64,000 nucleotides of DNA from Quadrisphaera setariae (lineage in GTDB: Bacteria > Actinomycetota > Actinomycetes > Actinomycetales > Quadrisphaeraceae). A program made the translations under genes and the position numbers. Under the pieces are notes generated by a model. That model was given only the letters and a program-made list of their open reading frames with translations, did not search any database and was not told the DNA's origin. The stretch is from assembly GCF_008041935.1 (NCBI RefSeq), contig NZ_VKAC01000006.1:295328-359327 (forward strand), given 5' to 3'. Shown here piece by piece: positions 17,383-25,726 of the stretch (position 1 is the stretch's first letter; every line of letters begins with the position of its first letter).

Positions 17383-17450
17383 GGAACCGCAGCCGGGCGC
17401 CCGGCTGCTGTCCCGGTGGGCCCCGGAACCGCACGGGGGCGCCCGGCTGC
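17383..17450. repeat. Two 26-bp direct repeats
   Basis: Units 17383-17408 and 17425-17450 share GGAACCGCA at the left and GGCGCCCGGCTGC at the right, and differ only within four central bases. The period is 42 bp. They lie directly after the Pit stop codon and before the terminator. Each unit includes the short palindrome GGGCGCCC or part of it. Confidence 0.7.
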
Positions 17451-17484
17451 GGAGCGTGCGGCTGCGGGTGTGTGCGGCCTGAGA

Positions 17485-17526
17485 CGCCGCAGGGGCGCCG
17501 ACCCCGCGGTCGGCGCCCCTGCGGCG
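17485..17526. terminator. Strong bidirectional terminator hairpin
   Basis: A perfect 19-bp stem (17485-17503 with 17508-17526) with a 4-base loop CCGC lies between the convergent Pit and pstB genes. No T-tract is present. Confidence 0.88.
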
Positions 17527-17551
17527 CTGGTGCTGGCCCGAGGGCCGGCGG

Positions 17552-18331
17552 TCACCCGAAGCGGCCGGAGACGTAGTCCTCGGTGGACTTCTGGCTCGGG
17601 TTGGAGAACATCGTGGCGGTGTCGGCCATCTCGATGAGCTTGCCCGGCTTGCCCGTGCCCGCGATGTTGAAGAAGGCGGTCGAGTCGGAGACGCGCGAGG
17701 CCTGCTGCATGTTGTGGGTCACGATGACGATCGTGTACTCGCTCTTGAGCTCCTGGATGAGGTCCTCGATGGCGAGCGTGGAGATCGGGTCCAGCGCCGA
17801 GCAGGGCTCGTCCATGAGCAGCACGTCGGGCCGCACCGCGATGGCGCGGGCGATGCACAGCCGCTGCTGCTGACCACCGGACAGGCCGGCGCCGGGACGG
17901 TCGAGGCGGTCCTTGACCTCGTTCCAGAGGTTGGCTCCCCGGAGGGAGGACTCCACCAGGTCGTCGGCCTCCGACTTGCGCATGCGCTTGCTGTTGAGGC
18001 GCGCGCCGGCCAGCACGTTCTCGGCGATGGACATCGTCGGGAACGGGTTGGGGCGCTGGAACACCATGCCGACCGTGCGGCGGACGTCCACCGGGTCGAC
18101 GTCGGAGGCGTACAGGTCCTGGCCGTCCATGACGACCTTGCCCTCCACGCGGGCACCGGGGATGACCTCGTGCATGCGGTTGAGCGACCGCAGGAACGTG
18201 GACTTGCCGCAGCCCGACGGGCCGATGAAGGCCGTGACGGAGCGGGGCTCGATGGCCATCGAGACGCCCTCGACGGCCAGGAAGTCGCCGTAGTAGATGT
18301 TCAGGTCAGAGACGTCGATGCGCTTGCTCAT
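17552..18331 (-). CDS. pstB: Phosphate ABC transporter ATP-binding protein
   Basis: The 259-aa ATPase has GPSGCGKST (Walker A), [12 protein letters not shown] (PstB Q-loop), LSGGQQQR (signature), [12 protein letters not shown] (Walker B) and [12 protein letters not shown] (H-loop). It powers high-affinity phosphate import with PstA and PstC. It is the last gene of the leftward pstSCAB cluster, 47 bases after pstA. ATG 18331 begins the conserved MSKRIDV segment; a longer frame upstream would run into pstA. Confidence 0.96.
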   Translation of the reverse strand: MSKRIDVSDLNIYYGDFLAVEGVSMAIEPRSVTAFIGPSGCGKSTFLRSLNRMHEVIPGARVEGKVVMDGQDLYASDVDPVDVRRTVGMVFQRPNPFPTMSIAENVLAGARLNSKRMRKSEADDLVESSLRGANLWNEVKDRLDRPGAGLSGGQQQRLCIARAIAVRPDVLLMDEPCSALDPISTLAIEDLIQELKSEYTIVIVTHNMQQASRVSDSTAFFNIAGTGKPGKLIEMADTATMFSNPSQKSTEDYVSGRFG

Positions 18332-18378
18332 GGCCGCCTTCCAGTGCGGTCGGTAACGCGGTCGGTACGGGTGTCGGG

Positions 18379-19437
18379 TCAGCGGGTCCTGGGCGAGAAG
18401 GCCCGCGAGACGACCCGTGCGATGAGGTTGAAGGCCATCACCAGGATGACCAGGACCAGTGCCGCCGTCCAGGCCCTGTCGATCGACGCCTCGGCGGGCA
18501 GGGTCGGAGCGGCGTAGGAGAACCACGAGAAGGTGGGCAGCGTGGACATGCGGCCCTCGAACGGGTTGTAGTTGATGGCCGTGGTCACGCCGACGGTGAC
18601 CAGCAGGGGAGCCGTCTCACCGATGACGCGGGCGATGGCGAGGGTCACGCCGGTGGCGATGCCGGCCACCGAGGTGCGCAGCACCACCTTCACCACGGTG
18701 CGCCACTTCGGGACGCCGAGCGCGTAGGAGGCCTCGCGGAGCTCGTGCGGCACCAGGCGCAGGATCTCCTCGGTGGACCTCACGACCACGGGGATCATGA
18801 GCACGCACAGGGCGACGGAGCCCATGATCCCCAGGCGCGCCTGGGGGCCGAGGATCAGCACGAACAGCGCGAAGGCGAACAGGCCGGCGACGATCGAGGG
18901 GATCCCGGTCATGACGTCCACCAGGAAGGTGATGGCGCGGGCCACGTGGCCCCGGCCGTACTCGACCAGGTAGACCGCCGTGAGGATGCCGATCGGCACG
19001 GAGATCAGCGTGGTGATGGCGGTGATGATCAGCGTTCCGGTGATGGCGTGGACGGCGCCGCCGCCCTCGCCCACGATCCCGCGCATCGAGTAGGTGAAGA
19101 ACTCCACGTCGAAGCGGGCGGCCCCCCGGGAGATGACGGTCCACGTCACGGAGAGCAGGGGGATGAGCGCCAGCAGGAACGACCCGACGACGAGGCTCGT
19201 GACGAACCGGTCGGTGGCCTTGCGGCCGCCCTCGACGGCGCGGGACGCGACGACCAGCACGATCATGAAGGTGATGGCCGTGAGCACGAGGAACCCGGCG
19301 AGGCTGAAGCCCGCCAGGGCGAGCACGGCCGCGGAGAACGCGGCGGCCAGCGCGAGGGCGCCCCACGGGGCCCACACCGGCAGGTGGCGGCTGTGGCCGA
19401 GGCCGATGCCCGGGCCGGAGGTGGTGAGCTGCGACAC
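18379..19437 (-). CDS. pstA: Phosphate ABC transporter permease
   Basis: The 352-aa protein has about eight hydrophobic segments, two or three more than many PstA proteins because of extra N-terminal helices. The permease loop [22 protein letters not shown], where PstB docks, lies in the C-terminal half, and [12 protein letters not shown] is another PstA signature. The GTG start lies 5 bases after the pstC stop, indicating translational coupling. With PstC it forms the membrane channel. Confidence 0.93.
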   Translation of the reverse strand: MSQLTTSGPGIGLGHSRHLPVWAPWGALALAAAFSAAVLALAGFSLAGFLVLTAITFMIVLVVASRAVEGGRKATDRFVTSLVVGSFLLALIPLLSVTWTVISRGAARFDVEFFTYSMRGIVGEGGGAVHAITGTLIITAITTLISVPIGILTAVYLVEYGRGHVARAITFLVDVMTGIPSIVAGLFAFALFVLILGPQARLGIMGSVALCVLMIPVVVRSTEEILRLVPHELREASYALGVPKWRTVVKVVLRTSVAGIATGVTLAIARVIGETAPLLVTVGVTTAINYNPFEGRMSTLPTFSWFSYAAPTLPAEASIDRAWTAALVLVILVMAFNLIARVVSRAFSPRTR

Positions 19438-19442
19438 GGGGG

Positions 19443-20384
19443 TCAGCCCTTCGACGTGCGGGCCACGATGGCGCGGGCCGCGAAGTTGACGAGGAAGGTG
19501 ATGACGAAGAGCACCAGGCCGGTCGCCACCAGCGTGTTGACGGCCAGGCCGCTGGACTCCGGGAACTGCAGCGCGATGTTGGCCGCGATGGTCGCCGGGT
19601 TCTGGTTGCTGATGAGGTTGAACGTGATGCCGCCGCCGATGGACAGCACCGCGGCCACGGCCATCGTCTCGCCGAGGGCACGGCCCAGGCCGAGCATGGA
19701 GGCGGCGACGACGCCGGACTTGCCGTACGGGATGACGGCGTACTTGATCATCTCCCACCGGGTGGCGCCGAGCGCCAGCGCGGCCTCCTGCTGGAGGGTC
19801 GGCGTCTGCCGGAACACCTCCCGGGAGAGGGCGGTGATCACCGGGAGGATCATCACGGCCAGCACGAGGCCGACGGTGAGCATCGTCCGGCCCGAGCCGA
19901 CCGGCCCGGCGAACAGGGGGATCCAGCCCAGGTTCTCGGTGAGCCACGCGTAGATCGGCTGGAGCGCCGGGGCGAAGACGAACACGCCCCACAGGCCGTA
20001 GACGATGCTCGGGATGGCCGCGAGCAGGTCGATGACGTAGCCCAGCGGGGCCGCCAGCCTGCGGGGCGCGAAGTGCGTGATGAAGAGGGCGATGCCCACG
20101 CCCAGCGGGGCGCCGATGACCAGCGCCAGCGCCGAGGAGATGAGCGTCCCGAAGACGAGGACGCCGGCGTAGCGCCAGAACCCCTGGCCGCCCGCGATCT
20201 CCGAGGCGGGGGCGACGAGGGCCGGGGCCGCCTGGTAGATCAGGAACGCTGCGACGCCGGCGAGGATCACGAGGATGGTCAGCCCGGCGCCGGTGGCCAG
20301 ACCGGCGAAGACGCGGTCTCCGGGGCGCTGCCGCACCCGCTGGGCGGGAGCCGCTTCGCGCGGCGGAGTGGAGGTGGCGGTCAC
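19443..20384 (-). CDS. pstC: Phosphate ABC transporter permease
   Basis: This 313-aa permease has six membrane segments. LLAAIPSIVYGLWGVFV and the ATPase docking loop EAALALGATRWEMIKYAVIPYG are PstC signatures. GTG 20384 is preceded by AGGAAGG. It is separated from pstS by a strong hairpin (20455-20501) that probably lowers its expression relative to the binding protein. Confidence 0.94.
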   Translation of the reverse strand: MTATSTPPREAAPAQRVRQRPGDRVFAGLATGAGLTILVILAGVAAFLIYQAAPALVAPASEIAGGQGFWRYAGVLVFGTLISSALALVIGAPLGVGIALFITHFAPRRLAAPLGYVIDLLAAIPSIVYGLWGVFVFAPALQPIYAWLTENLGWIPLFAGPVGSGRTMLTVGLVLAVMILPVITALSREVFRQTPTLQQEAALALGATRWEMIKYAVIPYGKSGVVAASMLGLGRALGETMAVAAVLSIGGGITFNLISNQNPATIAANIALQFPESSGLAVNTLVATGLVLFVITFLVNFAARAIVARTSKG

Positions 20385-20454
20385 GAGGTGCCTTCCTGGG
20401 CGGGACCTGGGCGCAGGGCGGACGGGCGGGACGGGCGGAGCCTGGCGCGAGTGC

Positions 20455-20501
20455 GGCGCCGGCGCCAGACCCCGCTCACCGCGAGGTCTGGCGCCGGCGC
20501 C
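20455..20501 (-). terminator. Intercistronic hairpin between pstS and pstC
   Basis: A perfect 17-bp stem (GGCGCCGGCGCCAGACC at 20455-20471 with its complement at 20485-20501) and a 13-base loop begin 15 bases after the pstS stop. It most likely ends part of the transcription and stabilises pstS mRNA, giving an excess of binding protein over permease. Confidence 0.75.
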
Positions 20502-20516
20502 GTCACCTGCTCGGGA

Positions 20517-21635
20517 CTACTTGATGAGCTCGAGCGACTTGGTGATCTGCTCGCGCAGCGAGTCGGAGATCGGGGCGGAGCCGGCGGCCTTCGCCGCGGC
20601 CTCCTGGCCCTCCTCGCTCGTCACGTAGGTGAAGTAGCCCTTGACGTTGGTGGCGTCAGCGGCGTTCTCGTAGGAGGTGCAGCCGATGAGGTAGCTGACG
20701 AGGATCACCGGGTACGCGTCCGTGGCGGTGGGCGTGCGGTTGACGTCCAGCGCGATGTCGCCGTCGGGGCGGCCGGAGGCCGGGGTGGCCTCGTCGAGGG
20801 CCTTCGCGGCGGCCTCGGCGGTGGGGGCGACGAAGGCGCTGCCCACCTGCACGTTGACGTGGCCGAGGTCCTTGGCCTGGGACTCGTCGGCGTAGCCGAT
20901 GGAGCCGGCGGTGGCCTTGATGGCCGCCACCACGCCGGAGGTGCCCTGCGCCGCCTCGCCGCCGGAGGCGGGCCACTTCTGCGCGGCCGGGTAGCTCCAC
21001 GCGCCACCCGAAGCCTTGGCCAGGTAGTCCGTGAAGTTCTGGGTGGTGCCCGACTCGTCAGCGCGGTGGACCGTGTTGATGGCGGTCGAGGGCAGGGTGA
21101 CGCCGGAGTTCAGGGCGGTGATCGCCGGGTCGTTCCAGGTGGTGATCTTGCCGTCGAAGATCTGCGCGATGACCTGGGGGCTGAGCTTCAGGTCCTCCAC
21201 GCCCTCGAGGTTGTACGCGATGGCGATCGGCGAGACGTAGTTCGGGATGTCGATCGCGGAGCCGCCCTTGCAGCGGGTCTGCGCCTGCGTGAGCTCCTCC
21301 GCCTTGAGGTAGGCGTCGGAACCGGCGAACTGCACCGCACCGGAGAGGAACTGGGTGCGGCCGGCGCCGGAGCCCTGCGGGTCGTAGTTGACCTGGAGGT
21401 CGGGGCTGGAAGCGGTGATGCCCGCGATCCACGCCTGCTGCGCGGCCTGCTGCGCGGAGGAGCCGGCGCCGTTCAGGGTGCCGGTCAGCTCGGCGCCGGT
21501 GGAGCTGGCGCCGGAGGAGGCGGTGTCGGTGGAGGTGGAGCCGGCGCCCCCCTCGTTCGCGGCGCACGACGACAGGCCGAGGGAGAGCACGATGGCCGCG
21601 GGGATGGCGGCGCGACCGAGGGTGCTGCGCTTCAC
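20517..21635 (-). CDS. pstS: Phosphate-binding lipoprotein of the Pst system
   Basis: The 372-aa product has a lipoprotein signal (MKRSTLGRAAIPAAIVLSLG, then lipobox LSSC). A serine/threonine linker follows, then the PstS periplasmic-binding fold with GAGSSAQQAAQQAW, DPQGSGAGRTQF, FAGSDAYL and HRADESGTTQNFTDYL, the phosphate-coordinating loops. It captures phosphate at the cell surface and hands it to PstCA. It is first in the operon, with a PHO-box pair about 110 bases upstream. Confidence 0.96.
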   Translation of the reverse strand: MKRSTLGRAAIPAAIVLSLGLSSCAANEGGAGSTSTDTASSGASSTGAELTGTLNGAGSSAQQAAQQAWIAGITASSPDLQVNYDPQGSGAGRTQFLSGAVQFAGSDAYLKAEELTQAQTRCKGGSAIDIPNYVSPIAIAYNLEGVEDLKLSPQVIAQIFDGKITTWNDPAITALNSGVTLPSTAINTVHRADESGTTQNFTDYLAKASGGAWSYPAAQKWPASGGEAAQGTSGVVAAIKATAGSIGYADESQAKDLGHVNVQVGSAFVAPTAEAAAKALDEATPASGRPDGDIALDVNRTPTATDAYPVILVSYLIGCTSYENAADATNVKGYFTYVTSEEGQEAAAKAAGSAPISDSLREQITKSLELIK

Positions 21636-21744
21636 GTGAGGTACCTCTCGAAGGCGTGGGATGCGCCGCCGCTGGCTCGTGGCTGCAGGCTGGCGCGATC
21701 GGGCGGCTCGGAAGTTACGGTCCGGAGGTGAAGGGGTGGCCCGA

Positions 21745-21766
21745 CCCAGGTGAACGGCGGGCGAAC
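21745..21766 (-). promoter_or_regulatory. PHO box upstream of pstS
   Basis: On the minus strand two adjacent 11-base units read GTTCGCCCGCC and GTTCACCTGGG. These fit the actinobacterial PhoP box of 11-nt direct repeats with a GTTCAC core. The site is 110 bases upstream of pstS in the same orientation as the gene. The expected binder is RegX3/PhoP, encoded here at 60445-61134. The rest of the 219-base gap to ppk2 holds no gene. Confidence 0.75.
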
Positions 21767-21854
21767 ATGCTGGTCAGGTGCGCAGTCACGATCTGGTCAC
21801 GGCGGCGGGTCCCCCCGGAGGGAGCAACGCCGCTCCCCCCGGGGCCACTGCGGG

Positions 21855-22883
21855 TCAGCGGTCGGTGACTCTGCGTCCCCGGTCGGGCTGGGTCTCGCCG
21901 GCCTCGAAGAGGTCCCGCGCGGGGCCGAGCACCAGCGGGTCGGCCTCGCCGACCAGCGCCTCGTCCTTGCCGGTGTAGTCCAGCTGGCGCAGCACGTGGC
22001 GCATCGCCTCCAGGCGGGCGCGCTTCTTGTCGTTGCTCTTCACCACGGTCCACGGCGCGTCGTCGGTGTCCGTGGCCAGGAACATCGCCTCCTTGGCCGC
22101 CGTGTACTCGTCCCAGCGGTCCAGGGAGGCCAGGTCCATCGGGGAGAGCTTCCACTGCCGCACCGGGTCGATCTGGCGGATGGCGAACCGGGTGCGCTGC
22201 TCGGCCTGGGAGACGGAGAACCAGAACTTCACCAGGGTGATGCCGGAGGCCACGAGCATCCGCTCCAGGTCGGGCGCCTGGCGGTAGAAGGCCTCGTACT
22301 CGTCCTCCGTGCAGAAGCCCATCACCCGCTCGACGCCGGCGCGGTTGTACCAGGACCTGTCGAACAGGGCGATCTCCCCGCCCGCGGGCAGGCGCTCCAC
22401 GTAGCGCTGGAAGTACCACTGGGTGCGCTCGCGCTCGGTGGGCTTCTCCAGCGCCACCACGTGGGTGCCGCGGGGGTTGAGGTGCTCGGTGAAGCGCTTG
22501 ATGGTGCCGCCCTTGCCGGCGGCGTCGCGGCCCTCGAACAGCACCACGAGCTTCTCGCCGCGGTCCACCAGCCAGCGCTGCATCTTCAGCAGCTCGATCT
22601 GCAGCAGCCGCTTGGTGGTCTCGTACTCCCGCCGCGTCATGCGGCTCGGGTAGGGGTAGCCCTCGCGCCAGGTGTCGACCTCGCTGCCGTCGGGCCGCAG
22701 CAGCACGGGCTCGCCCTCGCCGTCGACCTCCACCCGCAGGCCGTCGAGGTGCTCGCCGAGAGGGCCCGGGGGCCCCTCCTCCAGGTCGGTGTCGTCCACC
22801 GCGGCGGTGGTGGCGCGAGGGGCGCCGGGCTGCAGGGGGTCTTCGGGCGCGCTGGGCGCCTCGCTGGTCCGGGTCGTCGTCAC
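21855..22883 (-). CDS. ppk2: Polyphosphate kinase 2
   Basis: The 342-aa protein contains the PPK2 core: Walker A GRDAAGKGGTIKRFTEHLNPRG, Walker B region FDRSWYNRAGVERVMGFCTE, and the lid segment RIARFxxR-like IRQIDPVRQWKLSPMD. It transfers phosphate between polyphosphate and nucleotides, usually favouring nucleotide synthesis from polyphosphate. About 75 acidic and proline-rich N-terminal residues precede the core. The gene is divergent from a pit gene, with PHO-box-like repeats in the shared region, so both are probably induced in phosphate limitation. Confidence 0.92.
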   Translation of the reverse strand: MTTTRTSEAPSAPEDPLQPGAPRATTAAVDDTDLEEGPPGPLGEHLDGLRVEVDGEGEPVLLRPDGSEVDTWREGYPYPSRMTRREYETTKRLLQIELLKMQRWLVDRGEKLVVLFEGRDAAGKGGTIKRFTEHLNPRGTHVVALEKPTERERTQWYFQRYVERLPAGGEIALFDRSWYNRAGVERVMGFCTEDEYEAFYRQAPDLERMLVASGITLVKFWFSVSQAEQRTRFAIRQIDPVRQWKLSPMDLASLDRWDEYTAAKEAMFLATDTDDAPWTVVKSNDKKRARLEAMRHVLRQLDYTGKDEALVGEADPLVLGPARDLFEAGETQPDRGRRVTDR

Positions 22884-22911
22884 GCCCCGGTCATACCGGT
22901 GGCCGGCCGTC

Positions 22912-22933
22912 GGCCGGTGGACCGCGGGTGAAC
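22912..22933 (-). promoter_or_regulatory. PHO-box-like pair near ppk2
   Basis: Plus-strand units GGCCGGTGGAC and CGCGGGTGAAC abut with an 11-base period. On the minus strand they read GTCCACCGGCC and GTTCACCCGCG; the second has a perfect GTTCACC core and the first differs in one base. The pair ends 29 bases before the ppk2 start and faces the same way as that gene. Confidence 0.55.
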
Positions 22934-22986
22934 AGCAGTCGTCGGCCGACCACGAAGAGGCACGGCTCCGTCACGCCGTGAGCCGG

Positions 22987-23008
22987 AACTGGTGAACAGT
23001 GGGTGAAC
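22987..23008 (-). promoter_or_regulatory. PHO box between ppk2 and pit
   Basis: Plus-strand units AACTGGTGAAC and AGTGGGTGAAC are exactly adjacent, giving two GTTCACC cores 11 bases apart on the minus strand. This is the best PHO box in the window. It lies 104 bases from the ppk2 start and 63 bases from the pit start. Confidence 0.75.
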
Positions 23009-23070
23009 CCTCCACGCCCTGGGCGAAACGCTCTGGTGTCGGGGCGGGTGGTGCCGGACGCTGGGCACTC

Positions 23071-24318
23071 GTGACCACCGCCACCATCATCCTGGTGCTC
23101 CTGGTCGTGGTAGCCCTCTCGTTCGACTTCACGAACGGCTTCCACGACACGGCGAACGCCATGGCGACCTCGATCGCCACGGGCGCCCTGACGCCCAAGA
23201 CCGCCGTCCTGCTGGCCGGGGTCCTGAACCTCGTCGGGGCCTTCCTCTCGGTGGAGGTGGCGCTCACCGTCACCAACGCCGTCGTGAAGATCCAGAACAG
23301 CGACGGCACACCGGTGGCGGCCCTGACCGGCGACGGCGGAACGGCCTTGCTGGTCATCGTGCTGGCCGGGCTGGCCGGCGCCATCGTGTGGAACCTGTTC
23401 ACCTGGCTGCTCAGCCTGCCCTCCAGCTCCAGCCACGCGCTGTTCGGCGGCCTGCTCGGCGCGACCATCGCCGGCCTGGGCTGGGGCGGGGTCAACTGGG
23501 CCGGGAACGGCGAGAAGATCGACGGGCTGCTGCCGAAGGTCATCGTCCCCGCGCTCGTCTCGCCGCTCATCGCTGTCGGGGTCGCCGCGCTGGCCACCTG
23601 GCTCGTCTACCGCGCCGTCCGCGGCGTGGCCGACCGGTTCACCGAGAGCGGCTTCCGCTGGGGCCAGATCGGCTCGGCGTCCCTGGTCTCCCTGGCCCAC
23701 GGCACCAACGACGCCCAGAAGACGATGGGCGTCATCACCCTCGGCCTGATCGCCACCGGCCACTGGACCGACACCGAGAACATCCCCTTCTGGGTCAAGG
23801 CCTCCTGCGCCGTCACCATCGCGCTGGGCACCTACCTGGGCGGCTGGCGGATCATCCGCACCCTGGGCAAGGGCCTGGTGGAGATCGCCCCGCCGCAGGG
23901 CATGTCAGCCCAGAGCTCCTCGGCCGCGGTGATCCTGGTGTCGAGCCACCTCGGGCTCCCGCTGTCGACCACCCACGTGACCACCGGCTCGGTCCTCGGC
24001 TCAGGTCTGGGCCGCCCCGGCGGCACCGTCCGCTGGCGCGTGGCGGGCCGCATGGTCGTCGCGTGGGTCATCACCATCCCCGCCGCCGCCCTGGTCGGCG
24101 GCGTCCTGTGGGGCCTGGCCGCACTGCTCGGCGGGGGGCTCGTGGGCTCCGTCGCCGTGGTGGCGGTGCTCGTGGCCGCCTCCGCCGCGATGTACCACCG
24201 CTCGCGCAAGGTGCCCGTGCACGCGGGCAACGTCAACGACGAGTGGGCCCCTGACGACACCGACGCCGCCGCCGACGCCCCTGCCGGCCAGGAGCCCCGC
24301 ACCCAGGTCTCGGCCTGA
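23071..24318 (+). CDS. Inorganic phosphate transporter, PitA type
   Basis: The 415-aa protein shows DFTNGFHDTANAMATSIATGALTPK and SLAHGTNDAQKTMGVITLGLI, the duplicated Pit signature, plus SSSSHALFGG and PLSTTHVTTG. It has about ten membrane segments and a hydrophilic acidic tail. I chose GTG 23071 because translation from 22999 would start inside the PHO box. It is followed by a small membrane protein and a DUF3349 protein, the same order as pitA-Rv0544c-Rv0543c in Mycobacterium tuberculosis (from memory). Confidence 0.92.
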   Translation: MTTATIILVLLVVVALSFDFTNGFHDTANAMATSIATGALTPKTAVLLAGVLNLVGAFLSVEVALTVTNAVVKIQNSDGTPVAALTGDGGTALLVIVLAGLAGAIVWNLFTWLLSLPSSSSHALFGGLLGATIAGLGWGGVNWAGNGEKIDGLLPKVIVPALVSPLIAVGVAALATWLVYRAVRGVADRFTESGFRWGQIGSASLVSLAHGTNDAQKTMGVITLGLIATGHWTDTENIPFWVKASCAVTIALGTYLGGWRIIRTLGKGLVEIAPPQGMSAQSSSAAVILVSSHLGLPLSTTHVTTGSVLGSGLGRPGGTVRWRVAGRMVVAWVITIPAAALVGGVLWGLAALLGGGLVGSVAVVAVLVAASAAMYHRSRKVPVHAGNVNDEWAPDDTDAAADAPAGQEPRTQVSA

Positions 24319-24337
24319 CCCTCGAGAGGAGAACACC

Positions 24338-24640
24338 GTGTCCCACGTCTGGCAGCTCGAGGCCGCAGCCCTCGGCCAGGTCGCCCTGGCGGCCCTCGTC
24401 CTCGGCGCGGGCCTGCCCGCGCTGTTCGCCCTCGGCGTCCGGGCCTCGGCCTGGGGCCGCGGCACCGGCGCGGCCGCGGGGCCCGGTGCCCCGGCGCACC
24501 CGGCGGGCCGGGTGCTGAGCACCGCCGTCTACGCCGTCGTCGTGCTCGTGGCGCTGACCGGCATCGCGCTCATCGTGGCCTCCGGCTTCGGCAAGGCTCT
24601 GAGCTTCGAGCACGTCTACCCGATGATCGTCGACAAGTGA
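24338..24640 (+). CDS. Small two-span membrane protein downstream of pit
   Basis: The 100-aa product has two hydrophobic segments (about residues 10-35 and 62-85) joined by a glycine/alanine-rich cytoplasmic or external loop, and ends FEHVYPMIVDK. GTG 24338 is preceded by GAGAGGAG. Its position after pitA is shared with the M. tuberculosis Rv0544c-type protein. The function is unknown; a regulatory or stabilising subunit of the transporter is a plausible inference. Confidence 0.75.
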   Translation: MSHVWQLEAAALGQVALAALVLGAGLPALFALGVRASAWGRGTGAAAGPGAPAHPAGRVLSTAVYAVVVLVALTGIALIVASGFGKALSFEHVYPMIVDK

Positions 24641-24650
24641 GCGGGGCGGC

Positions 24651-24968
24651 GTGCCCCTGACCGAGGCCGGCGGTCCGGGCGCCATCGCGCTCGTCCTCGG
24701 GTGGCTGCGCGCCGGCTACCCGGCGGGGGTGCCCCGGGGCGACTACGTGGCGCTGCTGGGGATCCTGCGGCGCCGGCTCACCGACACGGAGGTGCGCCTC
24801 ATCGCCTCCGAGCTGGTCGCCATGGCGCAGCAGGGCGAGCTGCTCACCACCGCCGACGTCGAGCGGCTCGTCGGCTCCGCCACCCTCGACGAGGCCGACC
24901 CCTCCGACGTGGCCCGCGTCTCCGCTCGGCTCGCCGCCGGGGGCTGGCCCCTCGTCCGCGTCCCCTGA
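24651..24968 (+). CDS. DUF3349 family protein
   Basis: The 105-aa soluble helical protein has AIALVLGWLRAGYPAGVPRGDYVALLGIL near its N-terminus and LTDTEVRLIASELV with a helical C-terminus, which matches the DUF3349 fold known from the mycobacterial Rv0543c structure. The biochemical role is unknown. It starts at GTG 24651, 10 bases after the upstream stop, and closes the pit operon. Confidence 0.8.
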   Translation: MPLTEAGGPGAIALVLGWLRAGYPAGVPRGDYVALLGILRRRLTDTEVRLIASELVAMAQQGELLTTADVERLVGSATLDEADPSDVARVSARLAAGGWPLVRVP

Positions 24969-24974
24969 GCGACC

Positions 24975-25003
24975 GGTCTCCGGGGCCGGGCGCTCCCCGG
25001 ACC
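24975..25003. terminator. Imperfect hairpin between pit operon and kdpE
   Basis: GGTCTCCGGGG and CCCCGGACC pair with a two-base bulge around a 9-base loop. It lies between convergent genes and is the only structure in the 41-base gap. Confidence 0.4.
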
Positions 25004-25009
25004 AGCCCT

Positions 25010-25722
<713 letters not shown>

Positions 25723-25726
<4 letters not shown>

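Noticed and set aside
17393..17450. CRISPR-like repeats after the Pit gene
   Set aside because: Only two units with a 16-base spacer and no cas genes; simple tandem duplication explains them.
22999..23070. Extending the second Pit protein to 22999
   Set aside because: The extra 24 residues are not membrane-like and the start would lie inside the PHO box.
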